A stretch of DNA of 64,000 bases from Ceratorhiza oryzae-sativae (GCA_030998015.1 JARWMV010000241.1:434001-498000); one strand, 5' to 3'; positions 13,227-24,882 are shown, counted from the stretch's first letter. Notes: generated by a model from the sequence alone, not told the origin. Made by a program: numbers and translations.

Positions 13227-16194
13227 ATGCCTAGGCGGAAGAGGTGAGCCTAGTGTGTACATGAAACAGCTAACAATTGATTACGAATTACACTACAGAA
13301 ATGCTGGGGATATGGACGGGCGCCCAAACTCACCACAGCACGACCGAGCGAGTGCTGTCTCGTCTGCTTCTCCCTCTGGCACTACCCCGCGAAGGTCTAA
13401 GCGCACGCGAATAATCTCTCCTCAGAGCCTCTCTCTCCGTGATACTGGCTTGGATGACTCTGCATCCTCGCCAGATGAAGAAGTCTCCTACTTTCGAGCT
13501 GATGAGCACTCATCTGTCGAGCAAGAGCCCGAACCAGAGCCCAGCTCTAGCATCCCCCCACATATACGACGACTGATTAAGGGAAAGCAGGTCGAGCGAC
13601 ACAGCTATAGTAGCAGCGGCTTTATCAACATGACTTCCCATATTCAACCCCTTCCGGGTGACAGTGACACCGATGAATCATCTTTTTGGTCTACTGGTGA
13701 CACTTCTATGTCTTCCATTTCATCCGCTTTCTTTTCGGACACTAGCATGAGCGTACAAATGGATGTCGTTCGCTTTGACTGGCCGGGCTCCACCAACTCC
13801 GAACGCCCATCTCCGAGCCAACCTAGGGCATCCCGTTGCGAAGCCGAGCCCCCCAGAGTTCATCGGATCCGAAGTGCACCCAACCTGTCCCCCGATCGCT
13901 TTATCCAGCGGCATTCAGTAGAAGACGATAACCTGCTTCATCGGTCCACGAAATCCACTCCCCGATCTGTCAGGTTGGCGAGACACCTCGGTTTCGTCAT
14001 CGGAGATGGGCTGCCTATACCCTCTCCTGCGGAGAAATTTGAGGAGAGGCTCAAGCAAGTGGAGAGGCAATCGCATGCGGTGCAAATCGATGAAACACTC
14101 GAAGGAAGCGCTACTTTTGCACAACGAGCGATGTCGGCTGGTGCAAGGGCCGAACCTGAGCCGACAAGCGCTCATTCTTCGACGCGGCTCGGATCCCCTT
14201 CGGCGCGTTCCGTTAGCCCCAGGCAACGCAGCAGGATGGCGGGAGACCTTGAACCACCTGCTTACTCCTTGACTACTCGGCCTGACGCGTCTCCCAATCC
14301 ATTTCATCTACGTCATTCGACCTCGTCAGAATCACTCCTTCATCATACAGCATCTAGAATGTCTCTAAACTCTCCACGTTCACTACACATTTCTCGCTCT
14401 GATTCGCTTTCAAGATATTCTACACCCATCACATCCACAGCAAAGGTCTCTCTTCGACAGCTCCCGCACGAACATGCATTACTATTACTTTCTTCTTCTG
14501 AACTGCCTCATACCTCGAGCGTCGGAGCAAGCGGGGCAGCAATGAGCCTTGGCATGGGCATACGAGGTAAACGAAAAACAACCAGCGGTAAACCTTCTCC
14601 TTCGAGTCGGCATCATATGCAACGTGCGCCGATACATGTTTATGATGCACCTGAAATCCTAGAGGTGAGGCCGAAACGGTGTGGTTGCTCTATTGTGCAA
14701 CATGCGCGCCATGTTTCTCCATGTTGGAGACTCGCGTTCTGAATACTAATCCAAATTCTCTTTAGGACTATTACGCATCACCCTTTGCATGGAACCACCC
14801 TGCGCAGAACCAACCCTCGACTTCACATTCTGCCGTTGGAATGTGCTCCCCTCTGGTTTCAGGATCATCTTCCAGCACCCCTGGTGGCGAACGCGTTGAT
14901 GGAATGCTTGCTTGCGCGCTCGGAGCTTCGGTGTTTTTCAGCCGAGTAAGCGGGAGCCGGTTACTCTGCATCGAAAGGCTCTGCACGACCGACCCTTTGT
15001 TCGGAATGCAGAGTGCGGTTGAGTGGGGAACACAGGCCGGCGGTTGGGATCATGCGCTTGGTGAGCTTCGCTCTAGATGTTGTCCAGCAGATATAGCCAA
15101 AAGCTAACCTGACCCTAAGCTATTGGACAAACAAGAGGTGGCGTATCAATATGGGACGTGAGGACAAAACAACATATCCTCGACCTCCGGCGGTCTAGTA
15201 TAACCGACCGCCCTGTTTCTGTCAATTCCAATGTCCCGTCACCATCACAAGTATGTGCCATCAGTTGGAACAGAAACCTACTTGCTGCCGGACTTAACGG
15301 GTGCTCCCTACTTTGGGACTTGCGGTGCGCCCCGCGATCAAAAGAGCCCGGAGAAACTGTATTCGGAGGACAGGCTATCAGGCTCGGAGCACACGGGACA
15401 CACAAAGTCTGTGGCGTCAAGTGGAGAGATGATGGTGAAATGCTTGCGACCGGCGGGGATGATAATGTTGTTTGTGTCTGGGACGTGCGGATGCCTCGTA
15501 GGCCGGTGATCTCCTCCGATGAGACGGGCGAACAAAACAGGAGCACCACAATGTTGATCGGACAAACACCAATGTGGAAGAAACGGATACACACCGGTGC
15601 TGTCAAGGTGGGTGTCACGCATGTAGTCGTATTCGATCATCTCACTCCCGTTTTGTCTAGGCATTAGCCTGGTGTCCATGGGCTCCCAATATTCTTGCTT
15701 CAGGCGGCGGAAAGCAAGACGGCACGGTTTGTTTCTGGAATACTCAAACCGGTACCCTCAAAGATACCCTGGCGCTCGGCTCCCAAATCACCAGTATCGC
15801 GTTTTCGCCTGTCTGCCGCGAGTTTGTCACAACGCATGGCTTCCGGTCTACCAGCCTTCGTTCCACCTCTACCTCCTCGCCCAGCCCCACGCCCCCAGCA
15901 CCTCCTCGATTTCAGACCTATGATCCTCATCCGCCATCGGACCCGGACCTCCCTACGCCTCCCCTCCAAGACACGGCCAACTCGATCGTTACTCACGCAT
16001 ACCCTTCTCTGGCCCGAGTCGCTCACGTACCCAACCTGCATGGAATGCGAATCTCGCACGCAAGCTTGAGCCCGGACGGAAGCCGACTAATGACTGGTGG
16101 AACCTTTGAGGCACTGGTTATGTGGAGCGTATGGGGAGCTGTCGGAAAAGAGGTTGACGAGGGAATCGAGAGCGCTGTTGGTTTGATCAGGTAG
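13227..16194 (+). CDS. Cdc20/Cdh1-family APC/C activator, divergent, possibly meiosis-specific
   Basis: WD40 co-activator of the anaphase-promoting complex. Exons 13,227-13,243, 13,299-14,664, 14,766-15,060, 15,120-15,607 and 15,661-16,194 join into 899 residues. The start is the ATG of a 17-base first exon (MPRRKR), which joins in frame to the long Ser/Pro-rich second exon; an ATG at 13,261 lies in the intron. A C-box variant, PDRFIQR, sits at about residue 204. The propeller begins after DAPEILEDYYASPFAW and contains SIWDVR, LLWDLR, VCVWDVR, VCFWNTQ and a last blade with MTGGTFEALVMW; it ends in the Ile-Arg tail that family members use to dock on APC3. Unusual points are the 460-residue leader and a proline-rich insertion of roughly 50 residues before the last blade. 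A second, more typical Cdc20 lies 22 kb downstream, so this may be the Ama1/Mfr1-type meiotic activator or a lineage-specific Cdh1; I cannot tell which. Confidence 0.88.
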
Positions 16195-16477
16195 TAGGCG
16201 GGTAGGCGGAGGCGATGTATATTTATATGCTTTCGTTTAATTATCGTTCGGGACTTGAGTGCTCCTCCTTGCAGAACTGTAAAACCTAGTTAAAGAGAAC
16301 GTTGCGTTAAGCCCATAGTTTGGAATTCGCCACATGAGCCGATTTCTGTGCTGGGCTGCCACAATCAGTGGATCGAATAAGATCTGTTACTGCGGATTCA
16401 GATAGCCACTTGACCGGCTAGCGCCATTTACTTCTCCTTCTCTTCTACATCGTTCTATCCCACTTTCAGTCCCAAAC
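16195..16477. promoter_or_regulatory. probable promoter region of FtsJ-like gene A1
   Basis: The 283 bases between the Cdc20-like stop and the A1 start contain pyrimidine-rich sequence just upstream of the ATG (about 16,432-16,466), a common feature of fungal promoters. No clear TATA box was found. Confidence 0.35.
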
Positions 16478-17586
16478 ATGATCATGCTTAATTGCTTGAA
16501 CACACAAATAATTTCCTATTCGTCGTGTCGATTCCACACTAATGGCCCCAACGTGACATGCATGGGCTGTCTCGTTATCTCTGGATATCTTTCCCCGCCA
16601 GTCGGGGCGCCTGTCCCCTGGTCGCCTGTGATGCCAGCTCAGAGCCCCATATTTTTCCCAGTATTTACTTATTCTCCCGGCCTGAATAACATGTATCAGC
16701 ACCACGAGGAGACCTATATGCACAAGATGAGATATGCACTGCAGGAGATGGACAGACAGTCCCAATTTGTGCCAAACGGAACTTTTTTGGACTTAGGGTA
16801 AGTGATTCGCTGCAGTGGGTCCACATTCTAGATGCTAAAAAAGTTTACAGATGTTGCCCGGGAGGATTCGCGACATACGTTTTGAGCAAGTGGCCATATG
16901 CGAGAGGCGTTGGTGTGTCACTTCCTGTTGAGTTCGGTGGCCACTCCCTAGCGGTTCCCTTCGAGTTTCATAATCGACTTCAAGTTTACTGGGATGATAT
17001 CACGATGTTCAATCTTGCCCCTACACTCCTTGAAGGATGTTGGGATATTTCCATCTTCAAGCCATGCCCAATCCCGATTCTTTCCTTTGATTTTGTCATG
17101 GTTGATGGCCACCAGCCACCTTGCATGGTCGTTAGTGATCCCCGCGCATCCTGGAGCAGAGACAGGCTCCTATTGTCCCAGCTGCTGACGGCTTTACGCG
17201 CGGTGAAGCCAGGCGGCACTTTGCTTGCCAAACTCAGCCTTCAAGTCTCCGTGCCACTTATGGAACGGATTGTCTTGGCGCTTAGTCGTCTCTCAGGCTC
17301 CGTCAGTGCAATCAAGCCCACCAGCATCTATGCCACAGCCGCGACTTTCTATGTTCTCGCTCGTTCTCTCGATTCGGCAAAATGTGCACATATGGCAAGA
17401 ATTTTGGAGGGGCTGTGGTACTTTATGACGTTTGGTGGACCAGGTGGATTCGGACGTGGCCTTCATGACACGGACATGGATCTCATCGCGACTTATGCGG
17501 CTGTCTTGGCAGCAAAGAAGGCGCTGAACGCACTGTTTGCTCCAATTGAAGAAGTCAGACGGGCGGCAAGAACGGGCCTTCCGTGA
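16478..17586 (+). CDS. FtsJ-like methyltransferase, array copy A1
   Basis: Predicted SAM-dependent methyltransferase of the FtsJ/RrmJ fold, a family that mostly 2'-O-methylates RNA. Two exons (16,478-16,797 and 16,851-17,586) give 351 residues. Residues 17-31 carry C-x2-H-x7-C-x2-C (CRFH...CMGC), which looks like a small zinc-binding element. Motif I is FLDLGCCPGGFATYVL (from residue 103); the intron falls inside its glycine codon. An acidic motif IV equivalent (DFVMVDGH) and RAVKPGGTLLAKLSL with a lysine at the position of the second catalytic lysine of FtsJ follow. The usual glutamate near the end (S-E-x-Y) appears replaced (ATFYVLAR). The tail APIEEVRRAAR matches copy A2. The frame is intact. 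Substrate unknown; the GxGVSLPV segment after motif I is reminiscent of cap 2'-O-methyltransferases, which is inference. Confidence 0.8.
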
Positions 17587-18340
17587 ACCATCCGGCCCGA
17601 TACTCGTTGATCCGGGTCTGGAACACAACCGATACTCCAGGCGGGCTCAGTTTCAGTTTCAACAAGTATACGCATTTATTGTAGGTCGGTATTGAGACTA
17701 GCGTCTTCAGCCGAGTGACGGGGCTGGTGTTATGGAGGCGGATATTTCAATTTGGTTAAGTTGCTCATGTATATCTGTCATTCATTTGTTCTCGTAAACC
17801 TTTAGTGTACTTGTATTCGTAGTTCCCATTGCTCGGTAGTCCAAACCCGATGCCTACATGTAATATAAAACCCACGATGTCAATGCCATATCGGTTATTA
17901 TTATGAATCTGGATCAATCCATCTTTGGGTCTCAATCCATTTGCCGTTCGTGTTCCAACATACCACAAACTGGATTACGTTGATGGCGAGTAAACATTGG
18001 CCGACACGGGGGATGACAAAGCACGGTCCGGATCAACGGAAGCAATCATTTTGAAAAACAACGCTTGACGATCGTTCTCCTCACGAAGTTTGCGCTCGAT
18101 TTATCTCCCGGAAGACGGCTATTCCAACTATCCTGAGAACTATTTGTCCGCATTTCGCCGCCCGACTAAGCATGTTTTCATGATCCGAGATCCGAAATAT
18201 CCGTCATCGCAGCACACTCTCTGTAATAGACCTGGCTGAACGGAGGGGTCGGACTTGCTCGGTGCACTTAAAGTTCGCTCAAAGGATTCAACTTCCGACT
18301 TGGAATTCACTCACCTAGTTTGCTTTCGAGTAGCACGAAC
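17587..18340. other. intergenic between A1 and the dehydrogenase-like gene
   Basis: About 750 bases without a supportable gene. It should hold the A1 3' end and the promoter of the dehydrogenase gene starting at 18,341. Confidence 0.45.
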
Positions 18341-19461
18341 ATGGTCGCCACGGCTTGCAACAAGCACTACCTTTTTGGTTACCCGGTGTTGCATTCCGCT
18401 TCCCCAGCATTTCATAATTTTATTTTTCAAGCTATGAACACAAATAAAACCTACGAATGCTGGTCCACCTCTCGTATCACTCAAGACATGATGAAAGTCA
18501 TTCGGAGTCCCGATTTTGGCGGGTCCAGGTCAGCCACTACCTTGGGTCTGGAGGGATTCATTCTAATCTATGTCACCGCAGTGTCACAATGCCAATGAAG
18601 GTCACCATCATGGGATATCTTGACGAAATTACGCCCGAGGCTCAGGCTGTGGGTGCAGTCAACACGATCGTTCCAGTCATCGACCCCAAAACGGGAGCGT
18701 GCAAAGCAGTCGGTACAAATACCGATTACCTTGGAATCCGAAATTCTCTCCTGCGACAACTTTCAATTCAAGCGAACCACACATTCTCCCCTTCAGACAG
18801 ATTCGCACCCGGTCGCGCTGCCGCCCTATGTATTGGAGGCGGAGGAGCCGCCCGTTCCGCGATTCATGCCATGCACACGATGGGACTCTCGCCAATATAC
18901 CTCATGAATCGTGATCCAGGCGAGGTAGACGCTTTGTTTGAATGCTTCCCCAACCTTCCGCTTGTACATCTCAAACACATCTCTGAAGCCAAAGCAACAC
19001 TCGCCAGACCGGGCACGCCTCCGATCGTCATTATAGTCGGTGCCATTCCCGCCTACCTCCCATCAACAGATGCCGAGCGGGGCGTGTACAGCATGATCAC
19101 GCATGTCTTAACACAACCCTACACCGGCGCTGACCACTCGAACCCGCTGCATGGCCTTCCGCTTCCTCAACAACGTTTATTCCTTGATATGGCATATCGC
19201 CCCCGCAACACTCCCCTTCTCCAGATCGCCGGCGCTCTGAACTGGGAGCCGATTGGCGGTGTTCAAGCAATGATTGAGCAAGGATTGGCGCAAAACCGAA
19301 TGTGGCAGGCAGGAGATGCTTCTGTCGAAGTTGCATGTGGAGACGGAATTAGTCCGGAGATCATGTCCAAGGCACGAGAGTTTGTGGAGAACATGGCCGA
19401 CGTTATTGTAGTAGGGAAAGAGCATGATCGGGCGCTGGACTCCGTAGAGGTGCGACTGTAG
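18341..19461 (+). CDS. shikimate/quinate dehydrogenase-like protein
   Basis: Two exons (18,341-18,528 and 18,582-19,461) give 355 residues with the two domains of the shikimate dehydrogenase family, enzymes that interconvert 3-dehydroshikimate (or dehydroquinate) and shikimate (or quinate) with NAD(P)H. The substrate-binding S-x-S is in HSASPAFHN (residues 18-26), the catalytic lysine in SVTMPMK (residue 69) and the partner aspartate in TNTDYLG (residue 111). The nucleotide-binding loop is GGGGAARS (about 147-154), followed by YLMNRDP. The C-terminal part has DMAYRPRNTPLL and GGVQAMIEQGL, typical of the family. Fungal shikimate dehydrogenase is normally part of the pentafunctional AROM protein, so a free-standing copy is more likely quinate-related, or related to the QutR/Qa-1S repressor, which also contains this domain. 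It is intact, on the same strand as, and lying between, FtsJ-like copies A1 and B1. Confidence 0.85.
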
Positions 19462-19656
19462 ATGTCCATTGGTTAGATGGCAAACAGTGTTTTTCAAATT
19501 TGCATACGTACTGAATTATGATACACGTTGCAATTTGCCAATCTCTTGACGTGAGATTGGTGGCATATGGCCGATACCTTTAGCCAAACTTAACCACTAG
19601 GATATCCTGGAGTAAAGTGACACCGGTTGAAATGTGGAGGTGTGCAGCGCCTCTTG

Positions 19657-19677
19657 CCAATCATCATAATATAAATA
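19657..19677 (+). promoter_or_regulatory. CCAAT and TATA elements of gene B1
   Basis: CCAAT at 19,657-19,661 and TATAAATA at 19,670-19,677 lie 66-86 bases upstream of the B1 ATG. The TATA motif is a good match; spacing to the start is short, so the 5' leader would be brief. Confidence 0.45.
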
Positions 19678-19742
19678 CCCACAACCTCGTATGTTTCTCC
19701 TTGTCTTTCTCATTCTCACTCTCTTGTCTCCAGTAGTTCGTG

Positions 19743-20876
19743 ATGTCAGTCATCTTGAATACAACATCCTGGAATTCTGAAACCCTTTCTCGAGCATTAA
19801 TGGCTCGGGGAGACTGTCGGGTCCTTGCAGATTTGGTGACCCTTCGCGAAAAGGTAGGCACTGTGTTCTTCGGACTTGTCTGCATATTCTAAACCGCACA
19901 TAGGGCAATAAATCTGAAAAAATAGACCAATTCTATGAAAGTCGGCGCCAGCGGGACATGAGTCAAGTTAAACCTATGACTTTCATTACAACGTTCTGCA
20001 ACGCCCTGAAAGATATGGACAAAGAACTTGGGTTCGCACACCCACGACGATTCCTGGATCTAGGGTGTGTGCTACCCTACGCTTAAAACTATATGCATAT
20101 ATGTACTGATTGCTGCGTAGGTGTGCTCCGGGAGGTTATGCAACATACATTCTACGGAGGAATCCCGGAGCCACAGGAATAGGGATCACTCTCCCTGTCG
20201 ACGTCGGCGGTCCAGAAGTCTACATTCCCTCAGAGTTGCGATCGCGATTTGCTATTTATTTCGGAGACCTAATGAACTACGACCTCGCGCCAGTCCTACC
20301 TAAGCCGACCTCGCCAGCCCAAAAGCTATCTACGCTCCCAGTTGAGCCAGCATCAATGGGCCTTGTTGTATGCGATGCACGCTGGGTCAATCATCCGAAC
20401 AACCTGCAACGTCCATGGAATTGGACTCGGCTGCTTCTTCCGCAGCTTCTAATTGCACTTCGTGGGGTCGCTTCGGGTGGCACGATACTCCTCAGGCTCT
20501 CACATGTCGAGAGAACGCTCTCCGGCGCATCCTGTTAGCGATGTGTCGGACTGCAGGTCGCGTTCGCTGTGTCAAGTCGAGGGTATTCCAGGGTCCACGC
20601 AGTTACTTTTATGTCCTGGTTCAGCAAACCAATCGAGGCTCTATAGAGTTTAGAAGGCTGGTAGGAGCGTTGGAGAAGCTGTGGTACATCATGACTTTTG
20701 AGGGGGGTGATGGGTATGGACGGGACATCACGGAGGAAGAAGAAGCCACGATCACTTCTGACGAGGAGCTAATGGGGAATGAGGGGCTGTCGAAGATAGT
20801 GGAGTTTGGCACACCAATATGGACCCTCCAATGTAGGGCACTTGGTGACTTTTTGCGTAGATCTGGCACACTTTGA
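19743..20876 (+). pseudogene. FtsJ-like methyltransferase, array copy B1, one frame break
   Basis: Exons 19,743-19,853, 19,904-20,064 and 20,121-20,876 align throughout with the intact copy B2: the first two exons have exactly the same lengths (111 and 161 bases) and the second intron splits the same glycine codon of motif I (FLDLGCAPGGYATYIL). After the helical N-terminus (DCRVLADLVTLREK) come motif I, VVCDARWVNHPNNLQRPWNW and GGTILLRLSHVERTL, in which arginine stands where FtsJ has its second catalytic lysine. At 20,524-20,525 the frame breaks: one base is missing compared with the paralogue, giving an early stop at about 20,538, while the downstream frame continues with the conserved LEKLWYIMTFEGGDGYGRDI to 20,876. 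The break is a single short GG run, so it may be a sequence error rather than true decay. Confidence 0.75.
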
Positions 20877-21189
20877 TCCACTACCGTTGGGTTTGAGTGC
20901 CACCATCAACTATACAATATAACAGCATCTAAATTACCGGTCTAACTTAACTGGCATATCCCACAGTAGGATCACATTATTTATGATAAATATATGACAA
21001 TATATCAAGGCTTACTTATCATCATGCACGCATATAGGGAGCTATCCCAGCCGTAGTTAGATGATGTCAATTGAAACTAACCCCGAACCGAACATCTAGA
21101 TTATCTCCCATATATCGCTTCTTGTTGATATATCTGGTATCAAAATCGTTCAATGTAATCCGACATCGAGTTATGCTCCTCTGCTTCAA
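20877..21189. other. intergenic, AT-rich
   Basis: About 310 AT-rich bases following B1, with several TATA-like stretches (for instance near 20,985-21,010). No gene found. Confidence 0.4.
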
Positions 21190-22808
21190 ACCCCCGTCTC
21201 CTTCAACCACGATGGCTCCTAGTCCGGTAGCCTCTACTCGCGGCGGACCGACTAGCTTTAATGGTGTAACATCGGAAATAGCGCCTCTTCCTTCCAGTAA
21301 CCCAACCAAATTATTTTTGCTTCACCCCGATCCATCGACCAATCCTCTATCCAATGTCAGCAACACTTGTCTACTGCGAATATTGTCTTTGTATTTTGGT
21401 CGGAACGGGGGGCACTTGGCACCGGTGAAATCTAGTGACTTTTACAAGCGGGCGAGACTTTACCGCAAAGACGAAGCACTTGGGGAAGTCAAACTTGAAC
21501 AATTTATACCATACTCAAATTACTACGCAAAACCCCAAATGCCGCCAAGGAGGTCACTTTTACCCCTTGTTGAATATCAAAGAGGTCGACGCAGCAAAAG
21601 CAGACATGGGGGCCGCTGCCGAAGCTGGAGTTGATTTCGATGGTGTCAAGTGGCTTCAGCCTGACGAAAGATATGGCCGGTTCCGCGTACGGGTCTCAGT
21701 GTGATTAGCCCTGCCCAGACGCTCTGGCCGCTCAAGCTTGTTACAAAACTATTCGAGCATGCTAAACGGGTTGAGCCTCCAGAGTCGTGGTCGGGCGCGA
21801 AAGTTCCTCAGCTGCACCAGGCTGCTGCGTTGCCTAACCTTTCGCTGAACTTGTTCACCCGGGCTCCAGTCAACGCTGTCGAACCTCTAGAGGATGAGGG
21901 CGCGTATTGCTGGCTGGTAAAGACTGACCGAGGGTGTCGAAACTCGATACATAATCCATGCAACCAACGGACACGCACCTTCCCTCCTGCCTCAACTTGC
22001 CGGACTGACGAGTGGTATTGTGCCAGCCAGAGGTCAATGCATTGCGATTCGCGGAACCGCCATGACCAAAGGTCGCTTGGAGAGCCAATGAGGGTTACCA
22101 ATACTGGTAATACTGATGAAATTTGGAGATTTTATTTAATCCATTTTCAGGTTCGCTTGACCGCGAAAGTACGAAGAGGAACGTGTGCTAGTCATTCTTG
22201 GTGGAGCACGTGATGCTGTGCCACAAGGCGAACTCAATGTGGCTGACGATACTACACCCAATCCTATCATTTCGGAAACCCTTCGAAGATGTCTTTCGGG
22301 GTTATTCTCAAAATTCTTTGAGACGGCTGGCGTAGAAATGAAATGGGTAGGCTGCTTTATGCCACACCCCTGTGTATTCACTGCACACAACCCGTTTTCC
22401 TTACTAGATCGGCATAATGGGTTTCACACGCAACGGAGGGCCAATGGTAGTTATTTTTTTTTCTAAAAGATTTACGGTAAAACTATTGAGCACCTCATTC
22501 AGGTCGCGCGAGTCTGTGGATGAAATGAAGAGGTTTTAGCCGGGCAGTATATTGCAGCTGGTCTGTTGGTTATTTCGCTACACACGCCCATTGATGAACC
22601 TTGATGCAGGTTAGCCTTGGCACGGCATGCTTCGCGGATTTGCTTGGTTCGTTGCTTCATCAGATAAATAGTATTACTTATTTATTCTCCCATAGTACCG
22701 AAGTGGTCGCTCAAATGATATATGCTGATATGTCCGGGAACTCGTGGTCTCCTCCAGAGTGGCTCCCTCGTCATTCTTTGACTAGTAGACCAGATATTCT
22801 GAGAGAGT
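21190..22808 (+). pseudogene. decayed FAD-dependent oxidoreductase (DAO type)
   Basis: Remnant of a DAO-superfamily flavoprotein. Recognisable pieces in order: a leader with LHPDPSTNPLSNV (about 21,320-21,360), FGRNGGHLAPVKSSDFYKRA (about 21,395-21,450), a middle part with SPAQTLWPLKLVTKLFEHAK and NLSLNLFTRAPV (21,700-21,880), RYIIHATNGHAPSLLPQLAG and GIVPARGQCIAIRGT (about 21,940-22,060), LVILGGARDAVPQGEL and NPIISETLR (22,180-22,300), IGIMGFTRNGGPM (about 22,412-22,446), LAGQYIAAG (about 22,535-22,565) and a C-terminal NSWSPPEWLPRHSLT (to 22,808). The FAD-binding Rossmann segment (GxGxxG and the following strand), which belongs between the leader and GRNGGH, is missing. The pieces change frame more than once and an in-frame stop lies near 22,520. 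Typical introns are still visible (for example 22,349-22,411). It cannot make a working enzyme as written. Confidence 0.75.
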
Positions 22809-23258
22809 AGATGTAAAAATAGACTCGAACGGATCCTTACTGGCTTGATTCACCGCGCATACAGAACAACAGATGTGAGACCTTGCATTCACCCATGGTA
22901 CGTGTCCGGCTATTTTAATGAATGTGGCTACATTAACCACGAGGCAGAAGATGTGATAGTGTGACAGGCTATACAAAGGTATATTTCTATCCGCTTGAGA
23001 ATGAATATGCTGGCACTCGGAAGGTAACTAAGTACAATCTATCTCGTGAGCCCATGTCAAAGGAAGCTAAAATATCATGGTGACCATGTTCCGGGCACGC
23101 CGTGTCACTTGGGATGTTTGCATCGCCATACATGGGAGAGACAACTCACGTGGCAGTGGCAAATGTGACATTGTATTGCCACTTCTTGCGCCAATCACAC
23201 AAGCTGCGAGTACTGACTCTCGTCCAGGCTCCCAGCTCCTGCTTTGAATCGTTGAACA
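22809..23258. other. intergenic upstream of B2
   Basis: About 450 bases with no supportable gene. A CCAAT motif (GCCAATCACAC, about 23,190) lies about 65 bases upstream of the B2 start, as in B1. Confidence 0.4.
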
Positions 23259-24397
23259 ATGGCGGCCATTCTGGATACAGCATCATGGCGGTCTGAAGTA
23301 CTCACACGAGCTCTTGTAGCCCGCAAAGACTGTGATATCCTCGCAGAGCTGATTGTTCTCCGTGACAAGGTCGGTCTCTCGAGAAGACCCCCGCGTCTGG
23401 TGGTTAACTTGCTTGCGACAGGGAGAGCAGTCTGAAAACATCAATCAGTATTTCGAGTATCGACGACAGCAAGACACACGCTACTCGGATCCAATGGCAT
23501 TTGTCAATACATTCTACAATGCATTGCAAAGTCTCGATTATGCAGCGCGTTTTATTCGTACCAAGCGATTTCTAGACCTTGGGTCTGTACCATGCTATTA
23601 TTTCGTATTGAACACGAGCCTGATCAACCGACAGATGCGCCCCTGGAGGCTATTCAACCTACATCCTCAGTTCAAATCCAGACGCCACGGGCATAGGCAT
23701 CACCCTCCCTGTCGACGACGGAGCGCCCGCCGTTCATATCCCCGAAGAACTCTTACCGCGTATAGACATCCACCTGGCCGACCTCATGACCTACGACCTC
23801 GCACCATCACGCACCCCCAAACCCAACGTCGACGCCGCTGCTGTGTTACCGCCACTCCCGATCGAACCCAGCTCGGTCGATCTGGCTATATGCGATGCGC
23901 GCTGGGTCAAGCATCCGAACAACCTGCAGCGCCCGTGGAACTGGACTCGGCTCCTCGTCGCTCAACTCGCCATCGCGTTGCGCTCGATCGAACAAGGGGG
24001 TACGCTGCTCGTACGACTCGCCCAAGTCGAGCGCACGCTCACGGGTCGGATTCTGCTCGCGCTATGCCGCGTCGCGAATCTCGTGCGGTGTATCAAGTCT
24101 GCCTCGTTTCAAGCGACACGGAGCTATTTCTACGCCCTCGTCCAGCACGTCGACCGAGAGTCGAGCGAGTTTGCGAAACTGGTCGAAGCGCTCGAGAAGT
24201 TGTGGTATGTCATGACGTTCGAGGGCGATGAAGGTCACGGACGAGATATTACCAACGACGACGAGGCGATGATCACGTCCGAGGAGGAACTCACGAGTGA
24301 AGAGGGTCTGGCAAAGATTGTGCGGCTTGGCACGCCCGTATGGGAAGTCCAGCATACGGCGCTGTATGGCTTTTTGAGCGACCGGGGCGTGATTTGA
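23259..24397 (+). CDS. FtsJ-like methyltransferase, array copy B2
   Basis: Intact copy of subfamily B: exons 23,259-23,369, 23,422-23,582 and 23,635-24,397 give 344 residues. The N-terminus is helical (DCDILAELIVLRDK). Motif I, FLDLGCAPGGYSTYIL, is split by the intron at the second base of its last DLG glycine codon. ICDARWVKHPNNLQRPWNW follows, then GGTLLVRLAQVERTL, with arginine in the position of the FtsJ catalytic lysine, and the tail LEKLWYVMTFEGDEGHGRDI. The acceptor at 23,634 was chosen because it restores the paralogue sequence; the alternative frame across the intron reads as Arg-rich nonsense. The third exon is much richer in G and C than the matching part of B1, although the proteins are close. 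Role and substrate unknown. Confidence 0.82.
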
Positions 24398-24882
24398 ATG
24401 GTGTGCGGTCTGGGTTCTCACAGCTTTGTATGAAATAAGTTTGGATAGTGAACCGAGCGGCGGTGAAAACAGTCTGGTCCTTTACATGCTCAATAAAGTT
24501 ACTGAATTACGGTTATCATTGAAGTGTCCAAACTGGGCACGCCCTGTCGCACAGTGTCACGCTATGCCTATGCCAGATTAAACCCTATCATTAGGCTCTT
24601 TATCAGGAAACAGCGATTGGCACCATGCACTCGGCACGAGGTTGAATGGTCAATCCCCATTCGAGCCGTCCGCAGCCTCACAGCGATTGGCAAACGCTCC
24701 AAATCCAGCCACGAGCGGTCACAGAAGATTCAAGTGGCTCGAGTCACACTCGCCACTGTCAATCACGAGTTTCGGATGATTGGCGTGGCTATAATATAAG
24801 ATCGGAGCCACATTATCGAACAGGGGATCATGCAGATCTACCTTGTCTCTTGACACTGCCTAGTGTTTCAATACTCTGCAAT
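24398..24882. other. intergenic between B2 and B3
   Basis: 485 bases without a supportable gene. It holds the promoter elements of B3 near its right end. Confidence 0.45.
24779..24799 (+). promoter_or_regulatory. ATTGG and TATA-like elements of gene B3
   Basis: ATTGG (a reverse CCAAT) at 24,779-24,783 and TATAATATAA at 24,790-24,799 lie about 85-105 bases upstream of the B3 ATG, the same arrangement and spacing seen in front of B1. Confidence 0.45.

Noticed and set aside
13261..13263. ATG at 13,261 as start of the Cdc20-like gene
   Set aside because: It lies in a GTGAGC...TACAG intron; the ATG at 13,227 with a 17-base exon joins in frame to the second exon.
23353..24231. 292-codon frame reading through the introns of B2
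   Set aside because: The translation becomes Arg/His/Pro-rich after the exon boundary; splicing at 23,583/23,635 restores the paralogue sequence exactly.
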